64,000 bases of DNA from Platynereis dumerilii (Eukaryota > Annelida > Polychaeta > Phyllodocida > Nereididae). The translations under genes were made by a program, and so were the position numbers. The stretch covers positions 14,027,228 to 14,091,227 of the forward strand of contig JAPTHN010000002.1 in NCBI GenBank assembly GCA_026936325.1, written 5' to 3'. Below the pieces are notes generated by a model. It saw nothing but the letters and a program-made list of their open reading frames with translations, did no database searches and was not told the origin of the DNA. Positions 55,499-64,000 of the stretch are shown here, piece by piece (position 1 is the stretch's first letter; each line of letters begins with the position of its first letter).

Positions 55499-57478
55499 TT
55501 AGTTTAAATCATCCTCAGATTCGGAGGATTCTTCGTCGCATATGACCTTGCGAACCTTAGCTTCCCTCCCTTGTTTCCTTCCTACGCGGTCTTGGTTGTC
55601 ACTCCTTCGGTTGGCCCTCCTGGTGAACTGCTTATTGTCGACAGTTTCTTCTTGTTCCGATGAGCTGCCGTCTTCAGGTACTCTTGCTGTGTTGTCCCTA
55701 TTCTTCCTTTGTGGGAAAGCTGGCCTGTCCCTCGGCTTCTCTTGGGGCCTGTAGTACTTGGACCCGAAGTTGTAGGTCTTCTGACTGCTGTTTGTTGGAC
55801 AAGTAGTCTGGGTGTGTCCTACGCCTCCGCAGGCCCTACATTCTTGGCTTGCGCATTCGCGCGCCATGTGACCTCTTCCTCCACATCTGAAGCATTTTGT
55901 CACTCCCGAGTCAATTCTTTTGACCTCGGGAACAAAATGAACGTGTCGCTCTGGTGCTTCCTCGTCGGAAGCAGTGACGCTCCTGACAGCCAATTTCACG
56001 CCCATTCTCCTGTTGCTGGCATTGGCAAGTTTCATCTGATTCACAGCCTCTGTGATAGTAGTGGGGCTACTCACTGTACTGGTTAGCCATGCCGAGTTTC
56101 GGTCAGTGCAGCCTCCGAGGAAGGAGTACACGGCATACTCCTGTAACTGCGCGGCCTTAGTGTCGGGGGAGTGGGCATCCATTGTCAGAGCGTACACCCT
56201 GTCTGCAAATTCTTCCAGTTCCTCACCCTCACGTTGCTTAATACACATCAGTTCGGTCCTTAGGATAGACTTCGTTGACTTATCAAGTTTGCCAAATCTT
56301 TCTTGCAGTGATGTTACTAGGGACTCATAGCTGTCTCTAGACTGTTCTGGCAGGTTTCTGTGTGCAGTCAAAGCAGCGCCGGTAAGGGCATTAGTTAGAT
56401 TAAATAACTTACTTGCCTCTGACCATTTACACATGTCAGCTGTGAGCTGGAACTTATGGAACCAATTTTCCCAAGTTCCCACTTTTCCTTCGAACTTGTC
56501 CACAAGCTTGGCATGGCGTGTGTCAGGGACATCTTCACGGGGCTTGATGCTTCTATGGACAGGCTCCCTTCGTCCTAGGTTTCCCTCCTCGCACTCTGAG
56601 AGTTGGTCGTCAATATCCTTTTGGCCAGTTCTCATTGGGGGTGGGGTGTAGTATTGTTTGTCCGACTTTGACTCCTTGGTCCTTGCTCCGGCAAAATTGT
56701 CTAGTTTCTGGCTTTCGCCGCCCTTGAAAGAGAACTGGTAGGGTTTCTGGGGAATCTTTCCAGTAGACGTTCCAGAGGTGCCTCCAGCCGCGGCTTGCCC
56801 TTTGCTGTAATGAGAGGATATGGCTGCGTTTGCACTCATTTCCAGACGTAGTTGTCCAACTTGGTCGGAGATCTGTTTTACTGTCCTGGATACTTGGCCA
56901 ACTTCTGTTTCAACAGAAGAGAGGCGGCTTCCGTGGTCATCATTGGTTGACTTTTGTTGATTCATGAAAGCATTGAAAGTCCCCATTAGCTTGAGCATCA
57001 TTGCCTCTAGGTTTGTTCCAGGTTTCAAGTCGCCCAATCCAAGTTGGTCCTCAAGTGCCTCGGCCTCGCCACTTGCATCCTTAGAACCAGCGGCGCCACC
57101 ACCATTATCATGGTCTTCTATTTTTTCTTTTATGTCTGCCTGATGTTTTTCAGCGGCAAATTCCTCTATTTCCGACGTCCAAGTGCCTTCGGAGTGCATA
57201 AGTTGAAACTGTGTAATGTTAACCTGTGGTGCACAATTTTGCAGCTCACCCAATGTTTTAATGGTTTTGTGAGTTTTAAGATGTCTTATGATGTTCTTGG
57301 CGGATGTTGCTCCAATCCCTGGGATTGTCATCAAATCCTCCTCAGAAGCAGTGTCAAGGTGCATAGTTGCCATAGTGCTATAACTTATTTTAATGGGTGA
57401 AACTTGGTAACCTGGCCTTAAATAGCAAGGTCTACAACTTGTTTGGCCCTTAACAAAATCAAGTATAAGCAATGGCAC
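55499..57478 (-). CDS. gag: Gypsy gag-like protein with N-terminal helix-hairpin-helix and zinc knuckles
   Basis: 659 residues counted from the first open start codon. An ATG-initiated form beginning MATMHLDTASEEDL is more likely. Directly after that Met is a helix-hairpin-helix-like motif (LMTIPGIGATSAKNIIRHL). A middle region (about WENWFHKFQLTADMCKW onward) resembles the gag capsid region of Gypsy elements. Two zinc knuckles follow (CFRCGGRGHMARECA; CRACGGVGHTQTTC), then a basic and acidic tail. The HhH motif at the N-terminus is not a usual gag part. Confidence 0.88.
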   Translation of the reverse strand: MPLLILDFVKGQTSCRPCYLRPGYQVSPIKISYSTMATMHLDTASEEDLMTIPGIGATSAKNIIRHLKTHKTIKTLGELQNCAPQVNITQFQLMHSEGTWTSEIEEFAAEKHQADIKEKIEDHDNGGGAAGSKDASGEAEALEDQLGLGDLKPGTNLEAMMLKLMGTFNAFMNQQKSTNDDHGSRLSSVETEVGQVSRTVKQISDQVGQLRLEMSANAAISSHYSKGQAAAGGTSGTSTGKIPQKPYQFSFKGGESQKLDNFAGARTKESKSDKQYYTPPPMRTGQKDIDDQLSECEEGNLGRREPVHRSIKPREDVPDTRHAKLVDKFEGKVGTWENWFHKFQLTADMCKWSEASKLFNLTNALTGAALTAHRNLPEQSRDSYESLVTSLQERFGKLDKSTKSILRTELMCIKQREGEELEEFADRVYALTMDAHSPDTKAAQLQEYAVYSFLGGCTDRNSAWLTSTVSSPTTITEAVNQMKLANASNRRMGVKLAVRSVTASDEEAPERHVHFVPEVKRIDSGVTKCFRCGGRGHMARECASQECRACGGVGHTQTTCPTNSSQKTYNFGSKYYRPQEKPRDRPAFPQRKNRDNTARVPEDGSSSEQEETVDNKQFTRRANRRSDNQDRVGRKQGREAKVRKVICDEESSESEDDLN

Positions 57479-57659
57479 GAATTAACACAAAGAATGGTCA
57501 CTAAAAGCGATGTACTTCGCTATGACAGTTGTTTAAATATGGCGGCACTGATCAGCTGTCAAAATATTGACACAATGATTTTGCCTTATTTGAAGAAGAT
57601 AATAGCGCTATACGGCGCTATTCTATCATGGAGAGCTGAACCAACACGATCTGTTTCTC

Positions 57660-57677
57660 CAAATCCTGACACCAATA
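57660..57677 (-). other. Primer-binding site of the Gypsy element
   Basis: Read on the minus strand, TGGTGTCAGGATTTGG begins three bases inside the 5' LTR. It starts with TGG, the complement of a tRNA CCA end. I did not assign the tRNA. Confidence 0.7.
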
Positions 57678-57812
57678 TGTAGAAGGAGGTTATTACCTTA
57701 GTTCTACTAAAGATGGGCTTGGGTATCTGTACAGTTCGGGTTCTCGTCAGCGTCTGCCTTGTTGATATTCTTCGCGCCAATTCACGTGTGCGTCACTTCC
57801 GGTTCCTCCACA
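57678..57812 (-). repeat. 5' LTR of the Gypsy element
   Basis: 135 bp, identical to 49021-49155. Such a short LTR contains few recognisable signals, and no TATA box was noted. Confidence 0.97.
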
Positions 57813-59060
57813 AAAGCAATAATTGTAGGGCCTAATAGGTATGAAGATATAATTGTAAATTCAATCACAGTATTACAGTATTAAAGTTAGTTCATTATCT
57901 AAAATGTCAGTATCCATGTATGATTTTCCCAAGTGACATGATAGTCTTACAAGAGTGAGCCTGCAGTGACACTAGCAGACAGTATGCCTACTTTTTATAT
58001 TTTTTATTTGCAGTATTTTTCTTCATTCATAATCTGTACTCTTCATCTCTTATTTTTTTATTTTTTTTTTTTTTTTTTTTTTTTATACTCAGACGCTAGG
58101 TTCCCATTATCCGGTTTTTCGGGTTCTACTCCAGGAGGTCACTCAGACCTCCCTATGTATACTTCCTTACACCCCTGGTAATACTAGAGCATGTCATCAT
58201 AGTTAGGACCCCGGTACAGTGCATAAAATTAAAACTATTTCTAGCTTACTAAGTGTTTGTAATGCACGGTATGTGTGTGTGATTGTCATAGATGAATGAG
58301 AGTTCAGATGATAGTTTGCCATATGTTCAAATATTACTAAAATTATGCCACTTTTTCTATCCGATCATGTTAAAGCTGTTATTATTGAATCTTGTGATTC
58401 TTGTTAAGGCAGACAGTTTGTGTGCTCATGGCGTATCATATAGGCCTATGTACTCTAAGAAATGAAAGGCGGCTTTTCAACTTTGATGTTATTTTCTCAA
58501 TAGAGTCATCATCGCAACCATCAGGTTCTAGTTCAATAGTCACAACAGAGCGTGCATATGAAAGATTCAAGTGCAACATCTCTGTATTTTCTAGAGTTGA
58601 GATGTTATATAAGTTTGGTTTTATACTGCCATTTACACAAGGGAAACACACATTGTTTGCACTAATGTTATGCTCAAATAAGCTGTTTTTCTGGGAATAT
58701 AGACAGACTTGCAGTATTTGATATTTAATCTTTTTATGACCTGTTGTGGACTTAATGCTCTATAATTTAATTTATTAGTCCTTTCCATTAACCAATATGG
58801 TTTCGTGGGTCCTATAGTTTTTAAAGATCAGTAATATTGTGGCATTGTTTTCATAACATCTTCAGGTCGGTGTCCTGATCCAAAGATCAGCTGTTTCTGA
58901 TTGGTCTATTATACAAACAGATTAAGTATAAACAGTTACAAACATATAGCATACTCAATACATAGTTCATGAAATGAAATGAACGAATGAAGGATGAATG
59001 GATGTACATTGCATTTATATGAGTAAGTGTATTTACATTAACTAACTTTAGTACCGGGGC
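57813..59060. other. Stretch without a recognised gene
   Basis: Holds a T run of about 38 bp (58046-58084). A 106-codon frame at 58401-58721 has a non-ATG start and no recognisable domain, so I do not call it. Otherwise plain AT-rich DNA. Confidence 0.5.
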
Positions 59061-60850
59061 CCTTCTTGTATTTTTGCAGTGATATATACATGTATGTGCA
59101 GTGCAATTATTCCCTTGGTCACCCTGCCAGTCAAATTAATGCAGACAATATACAAGTATGGCATGATTATATAGGCCTATGTTAATTTAAGGCCATATAG
59201 TTCCTTATTGTACTCATATAGTCTTATCATATTTACCGAATCAAAAACTCCCCATTTATCAACTTGACAAATTCTTGATTCTAGGATGGTGTATATATAT
59301 ATATAGCTTAGTTCTTTCTCTTTATGATTTCTATATTGATTAAAGAAGATTTCAGTTTCTATCTCAGAATCATATTTAGCGTTTATGTATTCAATTAGTT
59401 TAGTTGCTCCTTGGCAATTTATTAGCACATGGTCCCTTGACTGGGGAAAAGGCAGGTCGCATAGACCACAATTTCCACTTTTGTTTTTAATTGAATGGGC
59501 TTTTAGTTGGTCACTTAACACTCTGTGCACTTGTATCTTAACCTTATTATTCATTGGGAAATTATACCACTCCAGCCATATTTCTTTCCAATTAAAGGTA
59601 TTTCTTAACACTCTTTCTATCTCGTAATATTGAATATGGTTTTTCATTAAATCATTGTATATATCTTTCATTTGTATATTGTCCCATTTAAATCTGTCCT
59701 TATTTTTTATTGATAGAATATTATGATGTATGTTGTTGAGATCATTAATTTTGCCACGTTTTAAGAGTTGATTAAATGCGTCTTGCCAGAAATTTGTCTC
59801 CTTCTTAGTTTTATTATAATGTAGCCACATTAGTTGGCATGCTACAATTTTTGTTTCTACATGGGGTAGGCTGAAGCCTCCCTCTTTTTTATTTCTACAT
59901 AACTGAGCGTGCATGTATCCTAATGGTTTTTCGGTCTTAATGAAATCATTTATAATTTGGTTAATTTGTTTAACATGCTTTTTCATTGGCGTCATAACTC
60001 TGGCAATGTACAAAATTATGCTTATCACATAGGCATTGATCAGGGTGACCTTGCCCATCAGACTCACATTTCTATGTTTCATACCTGCTAATCTGGCTCT
60101 GATTTTGTCAATACATCTCTTCCAATTATTTTCAATTCTTTTCTTGTTTGACTGGCTGTAACTAACTCCTAACACCTCTATTTCCTTATTATCATTATTT
60201 ATGTTGTCATCAAGTATTAGTTCTTTCGATTTTTCTTTATTTATTTTGGCACCACTTGCTCTTTCATATACATGTATGATCTTTTCTAACATTTCTCTAT
60301 CTTCCTTATCCTTTAAAAAAATTACTGTGTCGTCAGCATATGCCATAGATGTTATTTTAGTCCTACCGAATAATTTTATTCCTTTTATTGTTCTATTTAT
60401 TTTCTGTAGTAAGGGTTCAAGGGATATAGTAAAAAGGCTCATGCTTAGAGCGCACCCTTGTCTTATGCCTCGTTCTAAATTAACTTCTTTTGTATAACCT
60501 GAGGGAGTCTCTACAATTTGATTCAAATTTCTATATAGTGATTTTATTCTTTCTGTTATTTTGTTTCCTAGTTCCATTTTATCTAAAATTTTAAGTAGAT
60601 ATTGTCTGTCCACTCGGTCAAAGGCTTTTTCCATATCCAAAGAAAGAATAGTGCTATTATTTAATCTTGCTCTTTCATTTGGTATGTATTCATGCACTTG
60701 TAGGATTTGTTCTATTGTTAAGGAATTTTCGTACATGTATCTGCCTTTGACCGAGCAGGTCTGACTTGGCGAAATAATTTTTCTTAGTACTTCTGATAGT
60801 CTATTAGCAATTAACGATGTATACAATTTCAAATCACTACTTCGACAGAT
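59061..60850 (-). mobile_element. 5'-truncated L1/Tx1-type LINE
   Basis: Only the reverse transcriptase and C-terminal part of ORF2 remain. The endonuclease and any ORF1 are absent, as in typical 5' truncation during target-primed reverse transcription. The 3' end is not sharply defined: a short AT-rich tail follows the stop at 59177 and may end near the AAAATACAAGAAGGGCCCC word (59057-59085 on the minus strand). The 5' end falls at about 60850, at the border of a host-gene exon on the opposite strand. Confidence 0.8.
59177..60832 (-). CDS. Reverse transcriptase fragment of an L1/Tx1-type LINE
   Basis: 551 codons remain open, and the frame continues upstream to about 60850 without a Met (ICRSSDLKLYTSLIANRL). 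It starts inside the RT, near the RPIS-x(n)-DYK-type motif. Visible motifs: SLDMEKAFDRV (about 64-74), RGIRQGCALSMSLF (121-134) and MAYADDT (163-169). A C-terminal zf-RVT-like cysteine motif (CGLCDLPFPQSRDHVLINC) lies near residue 460. The RGxRQGCxLS motif and the C-terminal CCHC-like motif place it in the L1/Tx1 group, unlike the CR1-type LINE at 5-11 kb. The remaining frame is uninterrupted, so the insertion is fairly recent. Confidence 0.9.
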   Translation of the reverse strand: MKLYTSLIANRLSEVLRKIISPSQTCSVKGRYMYENSLTIEQILQVHEYIPNERARLNNSTILSLDMEKAFDRVDRQYLLKILDKMELGNKITERIKSLYRNLNQIVETPSGYTKEVNLERGIRQGCALSMSLFTISLEPLLQKINRTIKGIKLFGRTKITSMAYADDTVIFLKDKEDREMLEKIIHVYERASGAKINKEKSKELILDDNINNDNKEIEVLGVSYSQSNKKRIENNWKRCIDKIRARLAGMKHRNVSLMGKVTLINAYVISIILYIARVMTPMKKHVKQINQIINDFIKTEKPLGYMHAQLCRNKKEGGFSLPHVETKIVACQLMWLHYNKTKKETNFWQDAFNQLLKRGKINDLNNIHHNILSIKNKDRFKWDNIQMKDIYNDLMKNHIQYYEIERVLRNTFNWKEIWLEWYNFPMNNKVKIQVHRVLSDQLKAHSIKNKSGNCGLCDLPFPQSRDHVLINCQGATKLIEYINAKYDSEIETEIFFNQYRNHKEKELSYIYIYTILESRICQVDKWGVFDSVNMIRLYEYNKELYGLKLT

Positions 60851-63323
60851 AAAGAACCGGGTGGAGAACGTGAACCGAAATAACTCCTATGTACGTCTTC
60901 GGCAAGCCAAGAAAAGGGCATCTGACTCTGGCACTCCAAAAGTGACCAGTACAGCCAAGGATTCGTATGGTTGCATTAACTGGCAGCCTGACGAATTACC
61001 CGACAATGAGACTGAGGACAGCCTTGAAGAAAAGCGTAGGGAACTTGTAAGCATATTTGAACGCAATGGACTTTCACAGGCGGGATCCAGCCAAGTTGAA
61101 AGTCTGATGATGGTCACCTATTACCTCCAGAGGAAGGCCATCAATAGCAATGATGAAGTTGAAAAGCTGACAGAAGATTGGCCATTCTTGTTCTCACCCC
61201 GTTGGATTTTTGGCCATTTCAAAACTCTCACAGGCATCAATCCAATGGAATGTTTCCCCCTTTCCCTCGATCAAAAAGGCCCCAACATAAAGAAATTCTT
61301 TCAACAAAACCGTTGTAACAAGAATGTGCAAGCCATCTTATGTGATCAAGAGGAGGACGGAAATGAAGGCGCTGAAATCATCCGCTTGCTGATGGCGCAC
61401 TTCGGTGAATCTGAAGACAATCTCTTCAAATTGGTTGATGTAAGTTGAAATTCTGCAATTTGTTTAAAAGTTTGAATAGACTGGCACAAAACACTTTCCC
61501 TCACTCAATCACATAATTCCAGGTAATTGATTGTAAAATCATGTCTCAAACAGTACTTAAAATTTTAAGGTAATTTTCCCGATGCAATGTTTTCTATTTG
61601 AAGGACACAGTTAACAAGATGAAGCAAATAATATCTATCATAATAAATGTGTCACCAACTATTCAAGTAATGTTCAGTTGTTTACTGCCTGGTTCACTCA
61701 GACAGCTGTAAGGCATAAGTTAAAGCTTTGGTCCCAAGTCTTTCCAAAAGGTCAGTTGGCATCCTTTGTGCGCATGATTATGTGACCCAGCAAAGTAGCC
61801 TTATGTTGAATCCCAGCTAGTACTTGTCATTTCTACATTTACCTAATGTCTATTTCAGGTTACTAAGTCTGCTGTTGAAGTTGAAGAAGAAGGCTTGCCA
61901 AGTTCTCCAAAGCTCATTCTACAAGGTAAATATTGGCCATTATTTAAAAAAGCATGTGCTTTTAACCCTTTACCTTGTTTTCATTTAACCCTACTCTTCT
62001 TATAGATCTATAAAGCAATTTTGGTGACATTCTTCCCTGGGGGGTGCATTCTTTCTGGTTTTTTTCTGAAAGAATGTTAGACAAAAAAATATTTAAAAAT
62101 CACCTTGTTTGCGACAAGAATTCTCCTCAAAATATTATTTTTAGCAACTATTTGACATGATTCTGAGTCGATGAAAGCGTGTGCACAAAAATGTTGTCTG
62201 TTACTCACCATGTTCGGTAATGTGTTTATCACAGCTCAGACTTAAGCCCTTGCTGGATAAATACCCCTTATATACGTATTCAATGGACTTGTATCACATT
62301 GGCAGTCACGGCAAAATTAGCTTAATACTTAGCAAGAAAGCTCCCTGTAATGTGTTTCTGGTATGTTTTAATATCATGGCCTATACAGTGTTTTATTTGA
62401 GAAATGGTACAAAATATGGTCAAACTGGAATCAATCTGACCATGATTTATCTATCTTTTGTAAATGAAAAAATCCAGTATAATCTCATTGCGCTTCTCCG
62501 AATATAGTGTACAAATAAGAAAACAAGTTCTTGGATACATAATTGGATGTTGAAAATTATTGGTGGCTAGCAGAATCTAATCTATTTTATTATTTCCAGG
62601 TAGGACCATGGCAACCTCCAGCAAGTGGATGATTTCTGCTGAAGGAAAAGTCATAATCGTTTCAACCACATCAAGTGTGTCAGCATTTGTCAAGGGCCTC
62701 GCAGCACTTTTCTGTGTTTTCTACATTTTTAATCTAGAGTATCAGGTGGAGGCTGCCGTAACCCTGGAGTTTATTCAAAGGTAATTATTCTCTAATCGAA
62801 ATTAGCAATTGTAATAAATTCAAGCATGAGCAGTCCAGAATGAAATTATTGACAAATTTCCACACAAATCTGGTTCCAGTCAGTGATGCTTTTTAGTGAA
62901 AAATTGTTTTTTCTTTTAGTCGATGTATGATTTGGCCACTAAACAATAACTAGTTTCATTCAGCGTCTATCCATTTTGAACTACCTACATAACATATTGA
63001 CAAAATTTCATTGACTAATTGTATCTGATTACCCTACCAGGCGAAGTTAAAATGCTATGTAGTTAAATGTAAGGACGCTAATTGCTCATTGAAACTGCTG
63101 CCATATTTTTCAAGCAAAACGTGAATATTGTAGTCATCTCTAGATATTTTCTTGCAGGTGTTTCTTCAAAATCAACCCTGATCGTGGCACCAAATGCACA
63201 AGCAAAAAGAGAAAAAGTAAAAAGAAAGGAAGAGAAGTAATGCGCAAGAGGGAAGATGTGAACCCCAAAGTGATGTCACTGATGAACGACTTGGCTCAAT
63301 TTTTAAGCCCCTTTGCAATGTAA
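60849..63323 (+). CDS. Host gene of the uncharacterised SAMD3-like family (3' four exons)
   Basis: Four exons with GT-AG introns: about 60849-61439, 61859-61925, 62600-62780 and 63158-63323 (stop TAA 63321-63323). Phases agree across all junctions (0, 1 and 2). The joined frame gives about 334 residues. It has a basic start (RLRQAKKRAS), YGCINWQPDELPDNETEDSLEEKR, a helical middle with WPFLFSPRWIFGHF and LMAHFGE, then LPSSPKLILQG, FVKGLAALFCVFYIFNLEY, AVTLEFIQR, a lysine-rich NLS-like patch and a final VMSLMNDLAQFL. The order matches, from memory, a family of unknown function that is abundant in fish and often annotated as sterile-alpha-motif domain 3-like. The N-terminal SAM region is not visible. 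No Met codon starts the first exon, so upstream exons are missing, displaced or outside the window. Confidence 0.8.
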
Positions 63324-64000
63324 CATGAATTGTCAGTGTGGACGGTTGAGTAGACCGATGGAGATTTATTGGCTGAGGTTGCTGATATTGTGCAATTCAA
63401 TTTTGTTAGTTTCAGTATTACTATCTCATTTTGTATTTCAGTATTACCGTTAACTATGGAGCTTTTTAACCTCGTATAGTTGGGTTATCAATCAAAAGTG
63501 GTCAATCCAATTATGTATTGCTATACTTACTGTCACTCAGTATAATGTAGGCATGAAATTAGTGGGGAGCTGTCCAAACTATTGTTTCATTTTGAAGTAT
63601 ATCGAGTATTATGCACTGATTTTGATACTCTATTATAAGCATTATTACTCAGCAGTATTATTCCGGAGACATATTTCACTCTTACACTTATCTTGACATA
63701 TTCAGTATTAAAATTTGACATTACCTTCACATTCAACAAACTTTTTATATGATACTGAAGAGTATTGTATTATATTATATTATTAGTTTAACTACCAATA
63801 CTGTAGTTTTGATGTGTAATAGACACTTCAAGTTCTACTTATCTTGTGTCTGTAGTTAAATTTTGATTTACTGTTAGATTGTTATGCAAATGAGAATATA
63901 TGTAGTCATTTTAAAGATGATTCAGTTATAGATTCTGATGTATGAACAGGGTTAAAGTTGTGGTGTCTGTGATAATTTTGTGTGCTTTTAATGTGGAATG
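63324..64000 (+). other. Probable 3' UTR and downstream DNA of the host gene
   Basis: Follows the stop codon. No AATAAA is seen before the window ends. The word CAGTATTA recurs (near 63414, 63441, 63651 and 63704). No other gene is recognised. Confidence 0.45.

Larger units (their letters stand above)
49021..57812 (-). mobile_element. Complete-looking Ty3/Gypsy-type LTR retrotransposon with an extra ORF
   Basis: 8.79 kb, minus strand. Two 135-bp LTRs (TGTAGAAGG...TTCCTCCACA) are identical by direct comparison. AAAG flanks both sides as a 4-bp target duplication. Parts in order: 5' LTR, primer-binding site, gag, pol (protease, RT, RNase H, integrase), a third ORF with zinc fingers and a TatD-like domain, a non-coding stretch, a polypurine tract, and the 3' LTR. 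The pol domain order puts it in Ty3/Gypsy (Metaviridae). It looks whole, with no breaks noticed in the three frames. Identical LTRs mean a very recent insertion. Confidence 0.95.

Noticed and set aside
58401-58721. 106-codon frame
   Set aside because: Non-ATG start, no recognisable domain, no splice context. Chance cannot be excluded.
1-64000. tRNA, rRNA, CRISPR, bacterial operon features
   Set aside because: Looked for and not seen. Gene structure and repeats are those of an animal genome.

Overview
The window is AT-rich animal DNA with spliced genes (GT-AG introns), metazoan retroelements, long microsatellites and many nested DNA transposons. The frequent word TAGGCCTA and the LINE and Gypsy types suggest a marine invertebrate, perhaps an echinoderm or hemichordate. 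That placement rests on memory of such genomes and is tentative. No bacterial features, tRNA, rRNA or CRISPR were seen.

Layout. 1-37 kb is a locally duplicated region. A unit recurs as short copies (A: 172-1434, 23640-25146), long copies (B: 11371-16010, 25147-31053, 31054-36984) and an older diverged copy (17600-21910), with a scrap at 42310-42501. The last two B copies are a tandem duplication of a core of about 4.0 kb. Each has since received its own transposons: a 743-bp foldback element and a TTAA-flanked element in one, and a CAC-ended element with a smaller element nested inside it plus another foldback element in the other. Comparing copies gives empty sites, so several insertion boundaries and target duplications can be read to the base. 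Between A and B of the first pair lies 9.9 kb of other DNA holding a near-complete CR1-group LINE on the minus strand (about 5.09-10.93 kb). This LINE has three reading frames: an SGNH-hydrolase-like ORF, a PHD-finger/RRM ORF1, and an endonuclease-RT ORF2 that lacks an in-frame AUG before its catalytic domain.

37-49 kb is mostly non-coding: a nested TIR transposon pair (42.5-45.3 kb), a GC-rich minisatellite of about 29 bp (45.7-46.3 kb), G/C-run repeats and a GATA microsatellite. At 49021-57812 lies a complete-looking Ty3/Gypsy-type LTR retrotransposon (minus strand) with identical 135-bp LTRs, gag, pol and an unusual third ORF that joins zinc fingers to a TatD-family DNase-like domain. This is the most unusual item in the window. 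At 59.2-60.85 kb is a 5'-truncated L1/Tx1-type LINE (minus strand), ending almost at the first visible exon of a plus-strand host gene.

That host gene (four exons, 60849-63323) is the only convincing cellular gene. It resembles a family of uncharacterised proteins, common in fish and invertebrates, often labelled SAMD3-like. Two further isolated exon candidates (3802-3878, 16228-16346) are weak. Everything else is repeats or DNA in which I see nothing.
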